Assembly: GCA_029570245.1 (NCBI GenBank)
Contig: JAKQSH010000052.1
Span: 1 to 12,529 of the forward strand
Source: Deltaproteobacteria bacterium
GTDB lineage: Bacteria > Myxococcota_A > SURF-8
Reading direction: 5' to 3'
DNA: 12,529 nucleotides
Under the pieces are notes generated by a model. The model had not been told where the DNA came from, searched no databases, and saw only the letters and a list, made by a program, of their open reading frames with translations. The position numbers were made by a program, and so were the translations under genes. Positions 1 through 7,572 of the stretch are shown piece by piece (within the stretch, counting starts at the first letter, position 1; every line of letters begins with the position of its first letter).

Positions 1-36
1 CCCTCGCCTTCTCCCTCGCCTTCCCCTTCGCCGCCT
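1..36 (-). repeat. Hexanucleotide-type repeat encoding Gly-Glu linker
   Basis: The first 36 bases are a near-perfect run of six-base units reading GGCGAG, GGAGAA or GGGGAA on the minus strand and encoding alternating Gly-Glu in the secreted protein. The run starts after a CEEG junction and continues past the window edge, so its full length is unknown. Repeats of this kind can change length by replication slippage in whole six-base units, which would keep the frame. Confidence 0.75.
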
Positions 37-632
37 TCTTCACAATATTTCACGCTTACATCGTCAACCAGAAAACTGGTGGCGGCGGTGCTTGTATCCT
101 GAGTGGAGGTGAAAAGCAGAGTGTGGGTTCCGGCGGCATAAGTGCTCAGATCGACGGTTACTTCCACGTAATCCGCAGCATATGCCGAAGCTTCACCAAT
201 TGTAATGGAGAAAACGGTATCGCCGTCGAAGGTAACTACCAGATTGTCTGCAGCGGTAAATGTTTCGCCATACAGCGCCTTGAGCCAGAACGAAAGGGTG
301 CTGCCTTCGCCGATGTCGATGGTCTGCGAAAGAGTGCCGACTTCGGGATTCTGAACATTCGGCGTTTCATCCGAAATCACCGCGCCGCCGAACCAGGCCC
401 AGAGGTTTCCGGTGTGGGCGGCAGCCGCACCGCCGGCATTACCACAGTTTTCAACATCACAAACCGGAGTGCCATAATTGGTGGATGAAGCCGCCCATGG
501 CCCGCCGCTGGCGCTGGCTTCAAAACTACCGTCGCTTACAGCTTCAACTTCAGTCCCGGCACACTCGGCATGAGCCAGCGACGAGACAAACATTAAAGCA
601 AGAATAAGGCCGAACAATAAGGTTTTCTTCAT
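1..632 (-). CDS. Secreted surface protein with jelly-roll-like domain and Gly-Glu repeat tail (partial)
   Basis: The reading frame starts at the ATG read from position 632 and runs off the left edge without a stop, giving 210 residues of a longer protein. A ribosome binding site (GAAAGGA, 639-645 on the plus strand) lies 6 bases before the start. Residues 1-22 form a clear signal peptide (MKKT, a hydrophobic core, then SLAHA before E23), so the protein is exported. Residues about 30-197 resemble a beta-sandwich domain common in bacterial surface and secreted proteins: it opens with DGSFEAS, has a WAWFGG segment, a SFWLKA strand and closes with FLVDDVSVKY. Such domains often bind carbohydrate or act as adhesion or spacer modules, but the ligand here is unknown. 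Cys58 and Cys63 may pair. From residue 198 the chain becomes an alternating Gly-Glu linker, which implies more domains beyond the window. A promoter and a long leader precede it. The export and domain type are well supported; the function is not known. Confidence 0.85.
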   Translation of the reverse strand, partial: MKKTLLFGLILALMFVSSLAHAECAGTEVEAVSDGSFEASASGGPWAASSTNYGTPVCDVENCGNAGGAAAAHTGNLWAWFGGAVISDETPNVQNPEVGTLSQTIDIGEGSTLSFWLKALYGETFTAADNLVVTFDGDTVFSITIGEASAYAADYVEVTVDLSTYAAGTHTLLFTSTQDTSTAATSFLVDDVSVKYCEEGGEGEGEGEGE

Positions 633-649
633 TTCTTTTCCTTTCAATT

Positions 650-671
650 GGCAGATGAGTTTTTACCTGCC
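650..671 (-). promoter_or_regulatory. Stem-loop in the 5' leader of the secreted protein gene
   Basis: Read on the minus strand, GGCAGGT (671-665) can pair with ATCTGCC (656-650) to give a 7-bp stem with one G-U pair and an 8-base A-rich loop. It ends 4 bases before the ribosome binding site at 639-645. It could tune translation or protect the 5' end of the message. There is no U-run after it, so it is not a terminator, and I do not recognise it as a known riboswitch class. Confidence 0.35.
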
Positions 672-756
672 GTGCCTGTAACAACATAATCAAATCCAGA
701 AACACCTCAACACATACGCATTTCTGATACACCAATACATCTCGGATGATGATTGA

Positions 757-784
757 ATTATATTCATAACATCCGAATAGTCAA
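757..784 (-). promoter_or_regulatory. Sigma70-type promoter of the secreted protein gene
   Basis: On the minus strand a -35 box TTGACT (784-779) and a perfect -10 box TATAAT (762-757) are separated by 16 bp. Transcription should start near position 750 and give a leader of about 118 bases before the ATG at 632. The -35 box sits inside a 17-bp element (772-788) that recurs at the promoter of the transketolase-like gene. The rest of the intergenic region 633-921 holds the leader and the untranslated end of the transketolase message. I could not find a convincing terminator there: the best candidate has only a 3-bp stem before its T-run. Confidence 0.65.
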
Positions 785-921
785 AACAATCGGAAGTGAA
801 AAGCGGGAACGCTGCAAATGCCGTCCGAATTTGCCTGTAAAGTCTCTGCCGCAATCGACATGTTTTGCAATCACTCTGAAGCAGCCGGAAAAAGCCACTC
901 AGAAAGGCGCCGCGGTCAGAA

Positions 922-3315
922 TCAGAAGCCTTTCTCGAACTCCGCCATGTATTTTTCGACCGCCGCCAGTTGGGCCGCCGCGTCGATACCGGCTTCCTGC
1001 ATGACTTTTTCTGCCTTGCCGGACGATAAAAAGCGCCCGAAGCGGAAAGGATGAACCGACAGTTCCCGGCTTTTCTCCGACTGTATCCAACGCTGCATCG
1101 TGGTGAGGGTAAAACCCGTAATTCCCATTGCTTCGCGTGCGCGCTCCTGCGGGAAAATGGCATTGCGTTCTTCCGCCGGAAGCAGTTCGAAGAGTTCGAG
1201 CGACGAAACATAATAGATATTCATATTTACGCCGCGCTTCTTCAGTTCAGGCAGAACACCCCTGACGAATTCGCCCATTACGTCGCTGCCCTGAAGAACA
1301 ATGCAGCCACGATAGTCCGCCCTGACCGCATCGCCCTTCATTACAGGCCACAATCCTTTCGCAGCAGCGGCATAAGACGGAATTCCCAGCGCGACGCGAT
1401 CGACCACGGTGTCTTTGGGGCGCGTCACGAAAGGTGCAATTATTGCCGGACGCTTATGCAGTGCAGTTATTAAAAGCGGCCAAATCTCGCCTGCTTCCCA
1501 TGGTGTCAGTGTTATACAGCTTCCCTGCGGGAAGTTTCCCTGCAACAGTTGCAGCGCCTGAACATCGGCATGGGTGGGACCGTCTTCGCCGGTGCGCACT
1601 CCGGCATGCCCGTTTATCATAATGATGGGGTTGAATGGTTTGCCGTCCAGTTCGTGCCTGGCCTGTTGACCGATGGCATGCAGGCGAGCCGGGATGTGTT
1701 GCAGGGCGGCAATGAAGGCTGCATAAGAAGCCGAAACTCCTATATGCCTGCCGCAGGCCGAAATGCCGGTAACAACACCGCCGATGGCGTCTTCGCATAT
1801 GCCGCCAACCGCAAGAGTGCGGGCTTCCGGGTTGGCATGGGCATTGAACAACCCTTTGGCAAATCCTTTGGTGGCTTTGCTGACGGAAGTCGATTCGAGC
1901 AGGTCGGCTGAGCAGGCGATAAGTGCACCGCCGGAAGCTCTGTTAAGTTCCCCCAGCGCATCGCCCAGCACACCGCGCAGAGTAGGTTCGTCGCCGGGCT
2001 TGAATTGCAGCGCAGGCGGAGGATTATCGACATTGAAACGGGCGCTGTCGTAAACAACCGCAAGGTCTGGAGCGCCGGTGCGTGGAATGCGGGCGCGGGC
2101 GACAAGGTTCTCACGGGATTTTGCGATGCGTTCTCCCAGTTCCTGTACAACATTGCGCGAATCTTCAAGAGCATGACGGATGCCGAGCAGCATTTCGTAA
2201 TAGGTGGCTTCAATAGTCGTTGCGGTCTGTTTCTTGCAGGTTGTAGCCGGCATCTCGATGCCGAAGGCTTTGGAGAACGGCATTATTACGCCGGTGTAGA
2301 ATTCGTCCGAGCAGTAACCGTGGCCGGAGCCGTGCGAGGCTCGACCTTCTATGCCGTAGCGCCAGCCTTTTACTGTGCGATAAACCACGGCGGTAGGCTG
2401 GCTGTTGCTCATGCTGAGGGCCAGTTTCTGTGCTGCGGCGATCTGTCGCCAGTCGAAGCCGTCTTCAACGTATACCACATTCCAGTCGTGCAGATGGAAA
2501 AGCTCGGCGGGAGTCCACTGCACATAATCGCCCGGAGTCGCCCCCTCGCGGCAGACGTGCTCCGAGTCGATGGAGGCCTGGTTCCAGTCGAGGTGCAAAA
2601 TAATGTTCGACAGTCCGGCGGAAGAAGCGCCGGCGATGGCTTCGTGAGCGCGCCCGGCTGTAAGACCGCCCTCGCCTTCCACGATATGCAGCCTGGGGGC
2701 CTTGTCTTTGCCGTAGCTGTCCATCATACCGAAGGCCAGACCGACCGAACTGGCCACGCCCACACCGGAAGCGCCGGTCGAAAGTTTAACGAACGGACAG
2801 AGCGGCGACGGATGGCCGTCGAGCGGCTTGGCTCCGAATTTCAGAAAAAGCGGGGTGTCTTCTGTTGCGTTGCGTCTGAAGCCAAGAAGGTCTTCAAGAC
2901 GCAGACGGTATTTTACTTCAGGCAGAAGTCCGGGATGCGTAATGCGCATTATTTCGTCGCGCAGCGCCCATGCGGCATACAGACCCAGCGCCTTGTGTCC
3001 GGCTGCATAGGATACGACATCGGCAGACGGATCGTCCGGGTTGGAAAAATCGAAATCGAGATTGTTGTACAGCAGGTAGTTTACAAAGCGCCCCGAAGAA
3101 ATCGAACCGCCCGGATGACCGCTCTGCGGCACAAAATTGTAAAGAATTCCGCACAACGTGCGATAAACAAGATCAATGGTATCCATGCTGCCATTCGATA
3201 CGCCGCAGCAGTCGAAACCTTCCACGGCGGAAGCGTTTATTTCGAAATAGGAAGCTCTGCGGTTTTCGAGACTGATTTTTGTCGGCTTGATATTCAATTC
3301 AGCAGTTTTCGACAT
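922..3315 (-). CDS. Transketolase-family thiamine diphosphate enzyme, divergent
   Basis: This 797-residue protein has the three-part build of a transketolase: an N-terminal cofactor domain, a middle pyrimidine-binding domain and a C-terminal domain. Transketolases move two-carbon ketol units between sugar phosphates in the cytoplasmic pentose phosphate pathway. Visible family motifs are QSGHPGG (64-70, His67), AAGHKALGLYA (104-114, His107), the cofactor/metal motif GEG (214-216) with Asn245 in LDWNQASID, a His-rich loop near 328-332, GICED with the likely catalytic Glu508, and GEDGPTH (576-582). It is over 100 residues longer than usual transketolases (about 660), with an N-terminal extension of some 45 residues and extra sequence at about 345-445. 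The metal motif has Glu where nearly all relatives have Asp. The start is secured by a strong ribosome binding site (GGGAGG, 3321-3326) 5 bases upstream. The family is sure; whether it acts on the classical sugar phosphates or another ketol donor is open, so no gene symbol is given. Confidence 0.9.
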   Translation of the reverse strand: MSKTAELNIKPTKISLENRRASYFEINASAVEGFDCCGVSNGSMDTIDLVYRTLCGILYNFVPQSGHPGGSISSGRFVNYLLYNNLDFDFSNPDDPSADVVSYAAGHKALGLYAAWALRDEIMRITHPGLLPEVKYRLRLEDLLGFRRNATEDTPLFLKFGAKPLDGHPSPLCPFVKLSTGASGVGVASSVGLAFGMMDSYGKDKAPRLHIVEGEGGLTAGRAHEAIAGASSAGLSNIILHLDWNQASIDSEHVCREGATPGDYVQWTPAELFHLHDWNVVYVEDGFDWRQIAAAQKLALSMSNSQPTAVVYRTVKGWRYGIEGRASHGSGHGYCSDEFYTGVIMPFSKAFGIEMPATTCKKQTATTIEATYYEMLLGIRHALEDSRNVVQELGERIAKSRENLVARARIPRTGAPDLAVVYDSARFNVDNPPPALQFKPGDEPTLRGVLGDALGELNRASGGALIACSADLLESTSVSKATKGFAKGLFNAHANPEARTLAVGGICEDAIGGVVTGISACGRHIGVSASYAAFIAALQHIPARLHAIGQQARHELDGKPFNPIIMINGHAGVRTGEDGPTHADVQALQLLQGNFPQGSCITLTPWEAGEIWPLLITALHKRPAIIAPFVTRPKDTVVDRVALGIPSYAAAAKGLWPVMKGDAVRADYRGCIVLQGSDVMGEFVRGVLPELKKRGVNMNIYYVSSLELFELLPAEERNAIFPQERAREAMGITGFTLTTMQRWIQSEKSRELSVHPFRFGRFLSSGKAEKVMQEAGIDAAAQLAAVEKYMAEFEKGF

Positions 3316-3353
3316 TTTTACCTCCCGCTGCGTCTGAAAAGTTCCGAACAGAA

Positions 3354-3382
3354 TAAATACGGAAAGGATTCCGAAGAGTCAA
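3354..3382 (-). promoter_or_regulatory. Candidate sigma70-type promoter of the transketolase-like gene
   Basis: On the minus strand the -35 box TTGACT (3382-3377) is followed after 17 bp by a weak -10 candidate TATTTA (3359-3354); a TTTATT two bases further on is an alternative. Transcription would begin about 32 bases before the ATG at 3315. The -35 box lies within the 17-bp element (3370-3386) shared with the promoter at 757-784, which raises confidence that this is a real control site. In the same intergenic region I saw no equally good promoter for the plus-strand pilZ gene; a TATTAT at 3458-3463 lacks a matching -35. Confidence 0.5.
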
Positions 3383-3516
3383 AACATGTATTTTTTTCTC
3401 TCATTTCCTATACGTTCAGAGAAGAATAATTTACTATCTCTCTTATGTCCAATTCAATATTATGTTTCTGGAGAGAGCATAGAGAGCGTAAAATCTGAAA
3501 CAGGCGGAAAGGCGGG

Positions 3517-4197
3517 ATGACAGAGCTTTTTAATGAGCGGGAATTCGAGCAGTTTTTCAAGGCGGGTACGCAGGTAAACATAGAATTTATCGGGTACAAC
3601 CAGGCCGCCGCCGACATACTGCATGTTCAGAGGGTCGATAAAGACCTGTTTATTCTTTCGGGTTTCGCCAGCATAAGCCCCATGCCGGGTACTATCTGCA
3701 ATATCCAATGCGGCGACCAGAACGGAAAATACATCTTCAAATCTTCCCTCATCCTTGTGCAGAGAGCCACCGACAACCGCGTCGGTAATTTTTACGTAAT
3801 GACGGTTCCCAGCGAAATCCGTCATATTCAGCGCCGGGACTCATTCAGATTGAAAGTTCTTCTGCCGGCGGAAGTGAACTACAAGAAATTCCAGAGCCTT
3901 GTTTCCTGTCAGATAGTAAACCTTTCAGCCGGCGGCTGCCTGCTGGGTGTCAACCAGTTGTTTTTCGTAGGTGACGAAATCGAACTATGGTTCCGCCTGC
4001 CGGTTTCCAACGCCATCGAAATGCAGGACACAAGACGCATACGTGGAAATGTAGTGCGCTGGGTCGATCCTGAAACGCTTGAGCTGCAGTGGGCCAACTA
4101 TTACGGAATAAGTTTCCAACAGATGAAACATACGGATGAAGAGGCGATATACAAATATCTGCTCGAAATTCAGAGAAGCAGAGTACACGCCATCTGA
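3517..4197 (+). CDS. PilZ-domain cyclic-di-GMP receptor, YcgR-like
   Basis: The 226-residue protein has the two-domain form of YcgR-type receptors: an N-terminal beta-barrel-like domain (about 15-98) and a C-terminal PilZ domain (about 102-215). Both hallmark ligand motifs are intact: RxxxR as R107-DSF-R111 inside IQRRDSFRL, and N/DxSxxG as N135-L-S-A-G-G140. It should therefore bind c-di-GMP in the cytoplasm and pass the signal to a partner. In enterobacteria YcgR brakes the flagellar motor, while in other groups such proteins act on motility, secretion or polysaccharide export. The start at 3517 is supported by an AAAGG site 4 bases upstream. The stop lies 16 bp before the start of the VWA membrane protein gene, so the two are probably co-transcribed and perhaps translationally coupled, which makes that protein a candidate partner. 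No enzyme that makes or degrades c-di-GMP is in the window. Confidence 0.88.
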   Translation: MTELFNEREFEQFFKAGTQVNIEFIGYNQAAADILHVQRVDKDLFILSGFASISPMPGTICNIQCGDQNGKYIFKSSLILVQRATDNRVGNFYVMTVPSEIRHIQRRDSFRLKVLLPAEVNYKKFQSLVSCQIVNLSAGGCLLGVNQLFFVGDEIELWFRLPVSNAIEMQDTRRIRGNVVRWVDPETLELQWANYYGISFQQMKHTDEEAIYKYLLEIQRSRVHAI

Positions 4198-4213
4198 TGA
4201 ACGGCAACGGTCG

Positions 4214-6790
4214 ATGATGAAAAGCTTTAACAGACTCATCCTTTTCGCCCTGATTCCGGCGCTTGCGTCATTTTTACTGCCGATTCATAGGGCTGCGGCG
4301 GAATCGCTGCGTGGCGTAGAACTTGTCATGGCAGTGGAAAACGGCGTTTTCATAAACGAAAATGACCCTGACAACGAACGCTTCGAAGCCGTAAGCATTC
4401 TGGCCGACCTGATGGACCCGACCGATTTGATTGGTGTTATCAGCTTCAACCGTGAAGCCGAAGTGCTGCGGGAACTGTCGTGGAAAGGCACTGGCGGAGA
4501 AAGCGATGATTTTAAGGCAAAATTCAAAGAACATGAACAACAGGTCAGAACGGTAGACCTCGAAAAAGCTCTACAGGAAGCGTTCAGGCTTTTCAGAACG
4601 GAAGGTGACGCACAGGATGCGCCGAAGCGGGCGTTGGTGCTGATATTCTCCGGCAGAGTCAACGTCGGAAACGCCGACGAGAATGAACAGTCAAGAAACA
4701 GAATAATTTCGGATATTCTCCCGAAGTTCAGAAAAAGCGGGATTCCTATTTATTCCGTTGGTGTCGGGGCCAAACAGGACAGTGAGCTTACGGCGTCGCT
4801 GGGCTCATTAAGCGCAGGCTTTCATTTTCCGCTGTCCGATCCGGGTGATCTTCCCAACACGGCAATCGACATCTTCAACGATATCAAGCAGATGGACATA
4901 GCACCACTGGAAGGACTCTCATTTAAAACCGGAGAATATGTGGACGAGGCGCTCATTGTCGCAGACGGCGTCAGCAAAGATGAAAAATGCGGGCTTATGA
5001 ATCCGCAGCGCGAATTGTTCCGCAAAGGAAAAAACACCGACAACATAAGCTGGTCGATGCATAAGAATTTCACAATCGTAAGGCTTACCAATCCGCAACC
5101 CGGACGATGGACTCTTCACGGCAGAACAACTCAAAGTTGCACGGTTTTTCTCGATTCGAGCAGGCGAATCAAATTCCGCATGCCGCGCCGTCTCATGTTC
5201 CACGACGAAAGCCTGCTGGTTGCGTCTTATCTGGATCAGGGCGGACGCATGGTTCAGAATCCGCAGGTGCTTGAGCGCACGGTTTTCAAGGCAGCGCTCG
5301 AGAACGGAGAACGCATCGAGTCGAACGCAATCGAACTGAACAGCAGCGAGCCCGGAATATATACGGGAATGCTTCCGCTGGAAGCCTTCCGGGGCACAAC
5401 CCGCCTTAACCTGTATGCGCTCTCGACAGACATTACGAACAAATCCTATACTCTTATCAATGTTTCAGAAGAATCCTGGCTGCAGGTGATTTCTCCTCCG
5501 GCTGAGCTTCCAGCCGGAAGCCTGCCCGATATCGAAGTTCACGTTCTGAGCGAGCTGGATGAGCTGGGTCGATACGAGATGGCGGTTCAACTCGATTTAC
5601 AAGGGGTTGGAAGCTGGTCTGCGCAGCTGAAAAGAGTAAAAGATACGCGAATTTTCAAAGGACGCATCGAAGCCGATCTTGATCCCGGCGATTACTCATT
5701 AACTTTCATGCTGCGCCGCTTCGACAGTCCTGTAGCCGAGGAAATGCAGGTCAAGAACACGCCGCTGCACATTACAGGAATGATAGAACAGGTCAAAGTC
5801 AAAGATTCCGGCTGGGTGCTTATTACAGGCGGCATAGTGCTGCTGGTCGCATTCGGTGTCGGTGGATTTTTCCTGTTCAAGCGCAGAAGACGCCTGGCGG
5901 CTCTCATTAAAGAAGAAATCCCGATGACCTTTTTCCCGAAGAAGAAGGAAGAGGAAGAGAAAGAAGAAGGAGAATCAGCAGCCGGAGAAGCGCCTGGAGA
6001 TGAACTCAGGTCTGGCGGAGAAAAAGCACCGGCGGAAACATCACAGAACGCATCAATATTCGAAGAGCCGCCGGATGCGGTCAAGCGCGTTGACCCGCTT
6101 GAACAACTGACCCGGAACATTAAAGTTGATGAAGAACAGCCCAAAGAACCCAAGCTGGCCATAGAATCTCAGGGCCTGACCGACGTAATCGACCAGGTGG
6201 TACAGAATGTCGAAGGCAGAGTGGAAGGCGGTCCTAAAGTTAAGAAGAAAGTCACCGGAAACTACCAGGAAGACGAAGAGGTTCTTATGGTGAAGAGCGG
6301 CGGCAACGTAAATCTTAAAGTGCCGGCCGGACAGGGAATAGACAAACTGGCCGAATCTCTGGATTCGGTCGAGGAACTTGCCGAAAAAAAACAACAGAGA
6401 GAGTTGGCTCCAGCGGCGGCGGTACCGCCCGCAGAAGGCGAAACCGACGACATTATGAAAGTCCTTTCTCATGCAGTCGAAATACCGCAGTCGGACGAGC
6501 CTGTAATGCTCAGCGGCGGACTGGAAACAGAAACGGTCAATGTTGTTTCAGGAGGAGCAGGCGGAGAAGAAAAAGAAATCATTTCGGCCAGCAATCCTCC
6601 GGATATGCGCTTCAACGTAAATACTCAGCGTGAAAATTCCGGCGAGAAACCGGCTCAGAAGAAAAGTCGTGTGCCGTCTCCTCCGCAGGTTTCGAAGAAT
6701 GAACTCGACGCACTGCTGAATCAGGCCCGTTTGAGCCTGGATAAAAATAACTTAACCAGAACAGATGATAAAACAATAAATCGCAAGTAA
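4214..6790 (+). CDS. Membrane-anchored VWA-domain protein with long acidic cytoplasmic tail
   Basis: I choose the ATG at 4214 (858 residues) because a signal peptide begins there: MMKSFNRL, a hydrophobic stretch, then HRAAA before E30. An ATG at 4136 in the same frame lies inside pilZ and would add 26 polar residues. No strong ribosome binding site precedes 4214, in keeping with coupling to pilZ. Residues about 33-225 form a von Willebrand factor A domain (VELVMAVE, LIGVISFN, ALVLIFSG, IPIYSVGVG). The metal-binding DxSxS motif is missing: the equivalent position reads AVENG. Residues about 230-520 look like beta-rich extracytoplasmic domains. A single transmembrane helix spans about 533-555 (GWVLITGG to FFLF) and is followed by KRRRR, so the N-terminal part faces the periplasm and the remaining 300 residues the cytoplasm. 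The tail is rich in Glu, Lys, Pro and Gly, probably disordered, and near its end has VSKNELDALL (826-835), similar to the FliM N-terminal motif. The role is unknown; envelope scaffold or sensor are possibilities. Confidence 0.85.
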   Translation: MMKSFNRLILFALIPALASFLLPIHRAAAESLRGVELVMAVENGVFINENDPDNERFEAVSILADLMDPTDLIGVISFNREAEVLRELSWKGTGGESDDFKAKFKEHEQQVRTVDLEKALQEAFRLFRTEGDAQDAPKRALVLIFSGRVNVGNADENEQSRNRIISDILPKFRKSGIPIYSVGVGAKQDSELTASLGSLSAGFHFPLSDPGDLPNTAIDIFNDIKQMDIAPLEGLSFKTGEYVDEALIVADGVSKDEKCGLMNPQRELFRKGKNTDNISWSMHKNFTIVRLTNPQPGRWTLHGRTTQSCTVFLDSSRRIKFRMPRRLMFHDESLLVASYLDQGGRMVQNPQVLERTVFKAALENGERIESNAIELNSSEPGIYTGMLPLEAFRGTTRLNLYALSTDITNKSYTLINVSEESWLQVISPPAELPAGSLPDIEVHVLSELDELGRYEMAVQLDLQGVGSWSAQLKRVKDTRIFKGRIEADLDPGDYSLTFMLRRFDSPVAEEMQVKNTPLHITGMIEQVKVKDSGWVLITGGIVLLVAFGVGGFFLFKRRRRLAALIKEEIPMTFFPKKKEEEEKEEGESAAGEAPGDELRSGGEKAPAETSQNASIFEEPPDAVKRVDPLEQLTRNIKVDEEQPKEPKLAIESQGLTDVIDQVVQNVEGRVEGGPKVKKKVTGNYQEDEEVLMVKSGGNVNLKVPAGQGIDKLAESLDSVEELAEKKQQRELAPAAAVPPAEGETDDIMKVLSHAVEIPQSDEPVMLSGGLETETVNVVSGGAGGEEKEIISASNPPDMRFNVNTQRENSGEKPAQKKSRVPSPPQVSKNELDALLNQARLSLDKNNLTRTDDKTINRK

Positions 6791-6809
6791 ATACAAAGGA
6801 GCTGCAACA

Positions 6810-7526
6810 ATGTCGAGACCTGCTTTCCGCAGAATACTGCTTAAACTTTCCGGTGAAATGCTCAAAGGCGAAAACCGCGACGGAGTTTTCGATATCTCCC
6901 TATGCAAGAACCTGGCTGCAAAAATAAAAGAAGTCACAGATGCCGGTGTTCAGGTGGCTCTGGTTATAGGCGGCGGCAACATTTTTCGCGGCGGAGTGGC
7001 CGAAGAACTGGGTATCGAACGCGTGCGCGCCGACCATGTCGGAATGATGGCCACAGTTATGAACGCCATGGTTATGGAAATGGCGCTGGAAAAGCAGGGC
7101 GTCGAAGCCGAAGCCCTTTCGGCTGTGGCCATAGGCAATGTAGTGCGTGCATATTCGCACAAACGCGCCGTCGAAAACATGGAAAAAGGCCGCGTGGTAA
7201 TTTTCTGTTACGGAACCGGCAACCCGTATTTCACCACCGACACGGCGGCGGCGCTGCGTGCGGTGGAAATCGGAGCCGATGCGTTGCTGAAAGGCACAAA
7301 AGTCAAAGGCGTTTACTCCGCCGACCCCAAAAAAGACCCGCAGGCGCAATTTTTCCCGGAGATCAGTTTCAAAGATGTTCTGGCGCGCGGCCTGAAAGTA
7401 ATGGATCAGACAGCCTTTGCACTCTGCTCAGAAAACAATCTGCCGATCGTGGTTTTCGATCTGGGCGACCTGGACAACATCCTGAAAATCATCAGAGGCG
7501 AAGAAATCGGCACTCTGGTTTCGTAA
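6810..7526 (+). CDS. pyrH: UMP kinase (uridylate kinase)
   Basis: PyrH phosphorylates UMP to UDP with ATP in the cytoplasm, the entry to UTP and CTP synthesis. At 238 residues it has the usual length for bacterial UMP kinases of the amino-acid kinase fold. Visible motifs are KLSGEML (12-18), the glycine loop VIGGGNIFRGG (52-62), ADHVGM (74-79), GTGNPYFTTDTAAALRA (135-151) and KGVYSADPKKDP (166-177). In most homologues the last motif reads VDGVY; here Lys166 replaces that Asp. The start is backed by AAAGGAG about 8 bases upstream. The gene follows the VWA gene by 19 bp. In most bacteria pyrH sits with rpsB, tsf and frr, which are not in this window, so an essential gene seems to share a transcript with envelope genes here. 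The assignment is firm. Confidence 0.97.
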   Translation: MSRPAFRRILLKLSGEMLKGENRDGVFDISLCKNLAAKIKEVTDAGVQVALVIGGGNIFRGGVAEELGIERVRADHVGMMATVMNAMVMEMALEKQGVEAEALSAVAIGNVVRAYSHKRAVENMEKGRVVIFCYGTGNPYFTTDTAAALRAVEIGADALLKGTKVKGVYSADPKKDPQAQFFPEISFKDVLARGLKVMDQTAFALCSENNLPIVVFDLGDLDNILKIIRGEEIGTLVS

Positions 7527-7572
7527 CAGACCTAGCTGAAGTCCGATTTGAACGCAGATTCCATTTAACTGC

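Noticed and set aside
880..921. Possible terminator after the transketolase-like gene (minus strand)
   Set aside because: GCC and GGC arms before a T-run give only a 3-bp stem; a wider CTGA/TCAG pairing has internal mismatches.
2005..3429. A 474-codon open frame on the plus strand opposite the transketolase-like gene
   Set aside because: It overlaps a protein with all transketolase motifs, has no recognisable domain or ribosome binding site, and is Arg/Gly/Ala-rich as expected of an antisense shadow.
3430..3516. Promoter for the pilZ gene using TATTAT at 3458-3463
   Set aside because: No -35-like hexamer lies 16-18 bp upstream, so it is left as an unproven possibility.
4136..4213. Upstream ATG at 4136 as start of the VWA protein
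   Set aside because: It would overlap pilZ by 62 bases and put 26 polar residues before an evident signal peptide that starts at 4214.
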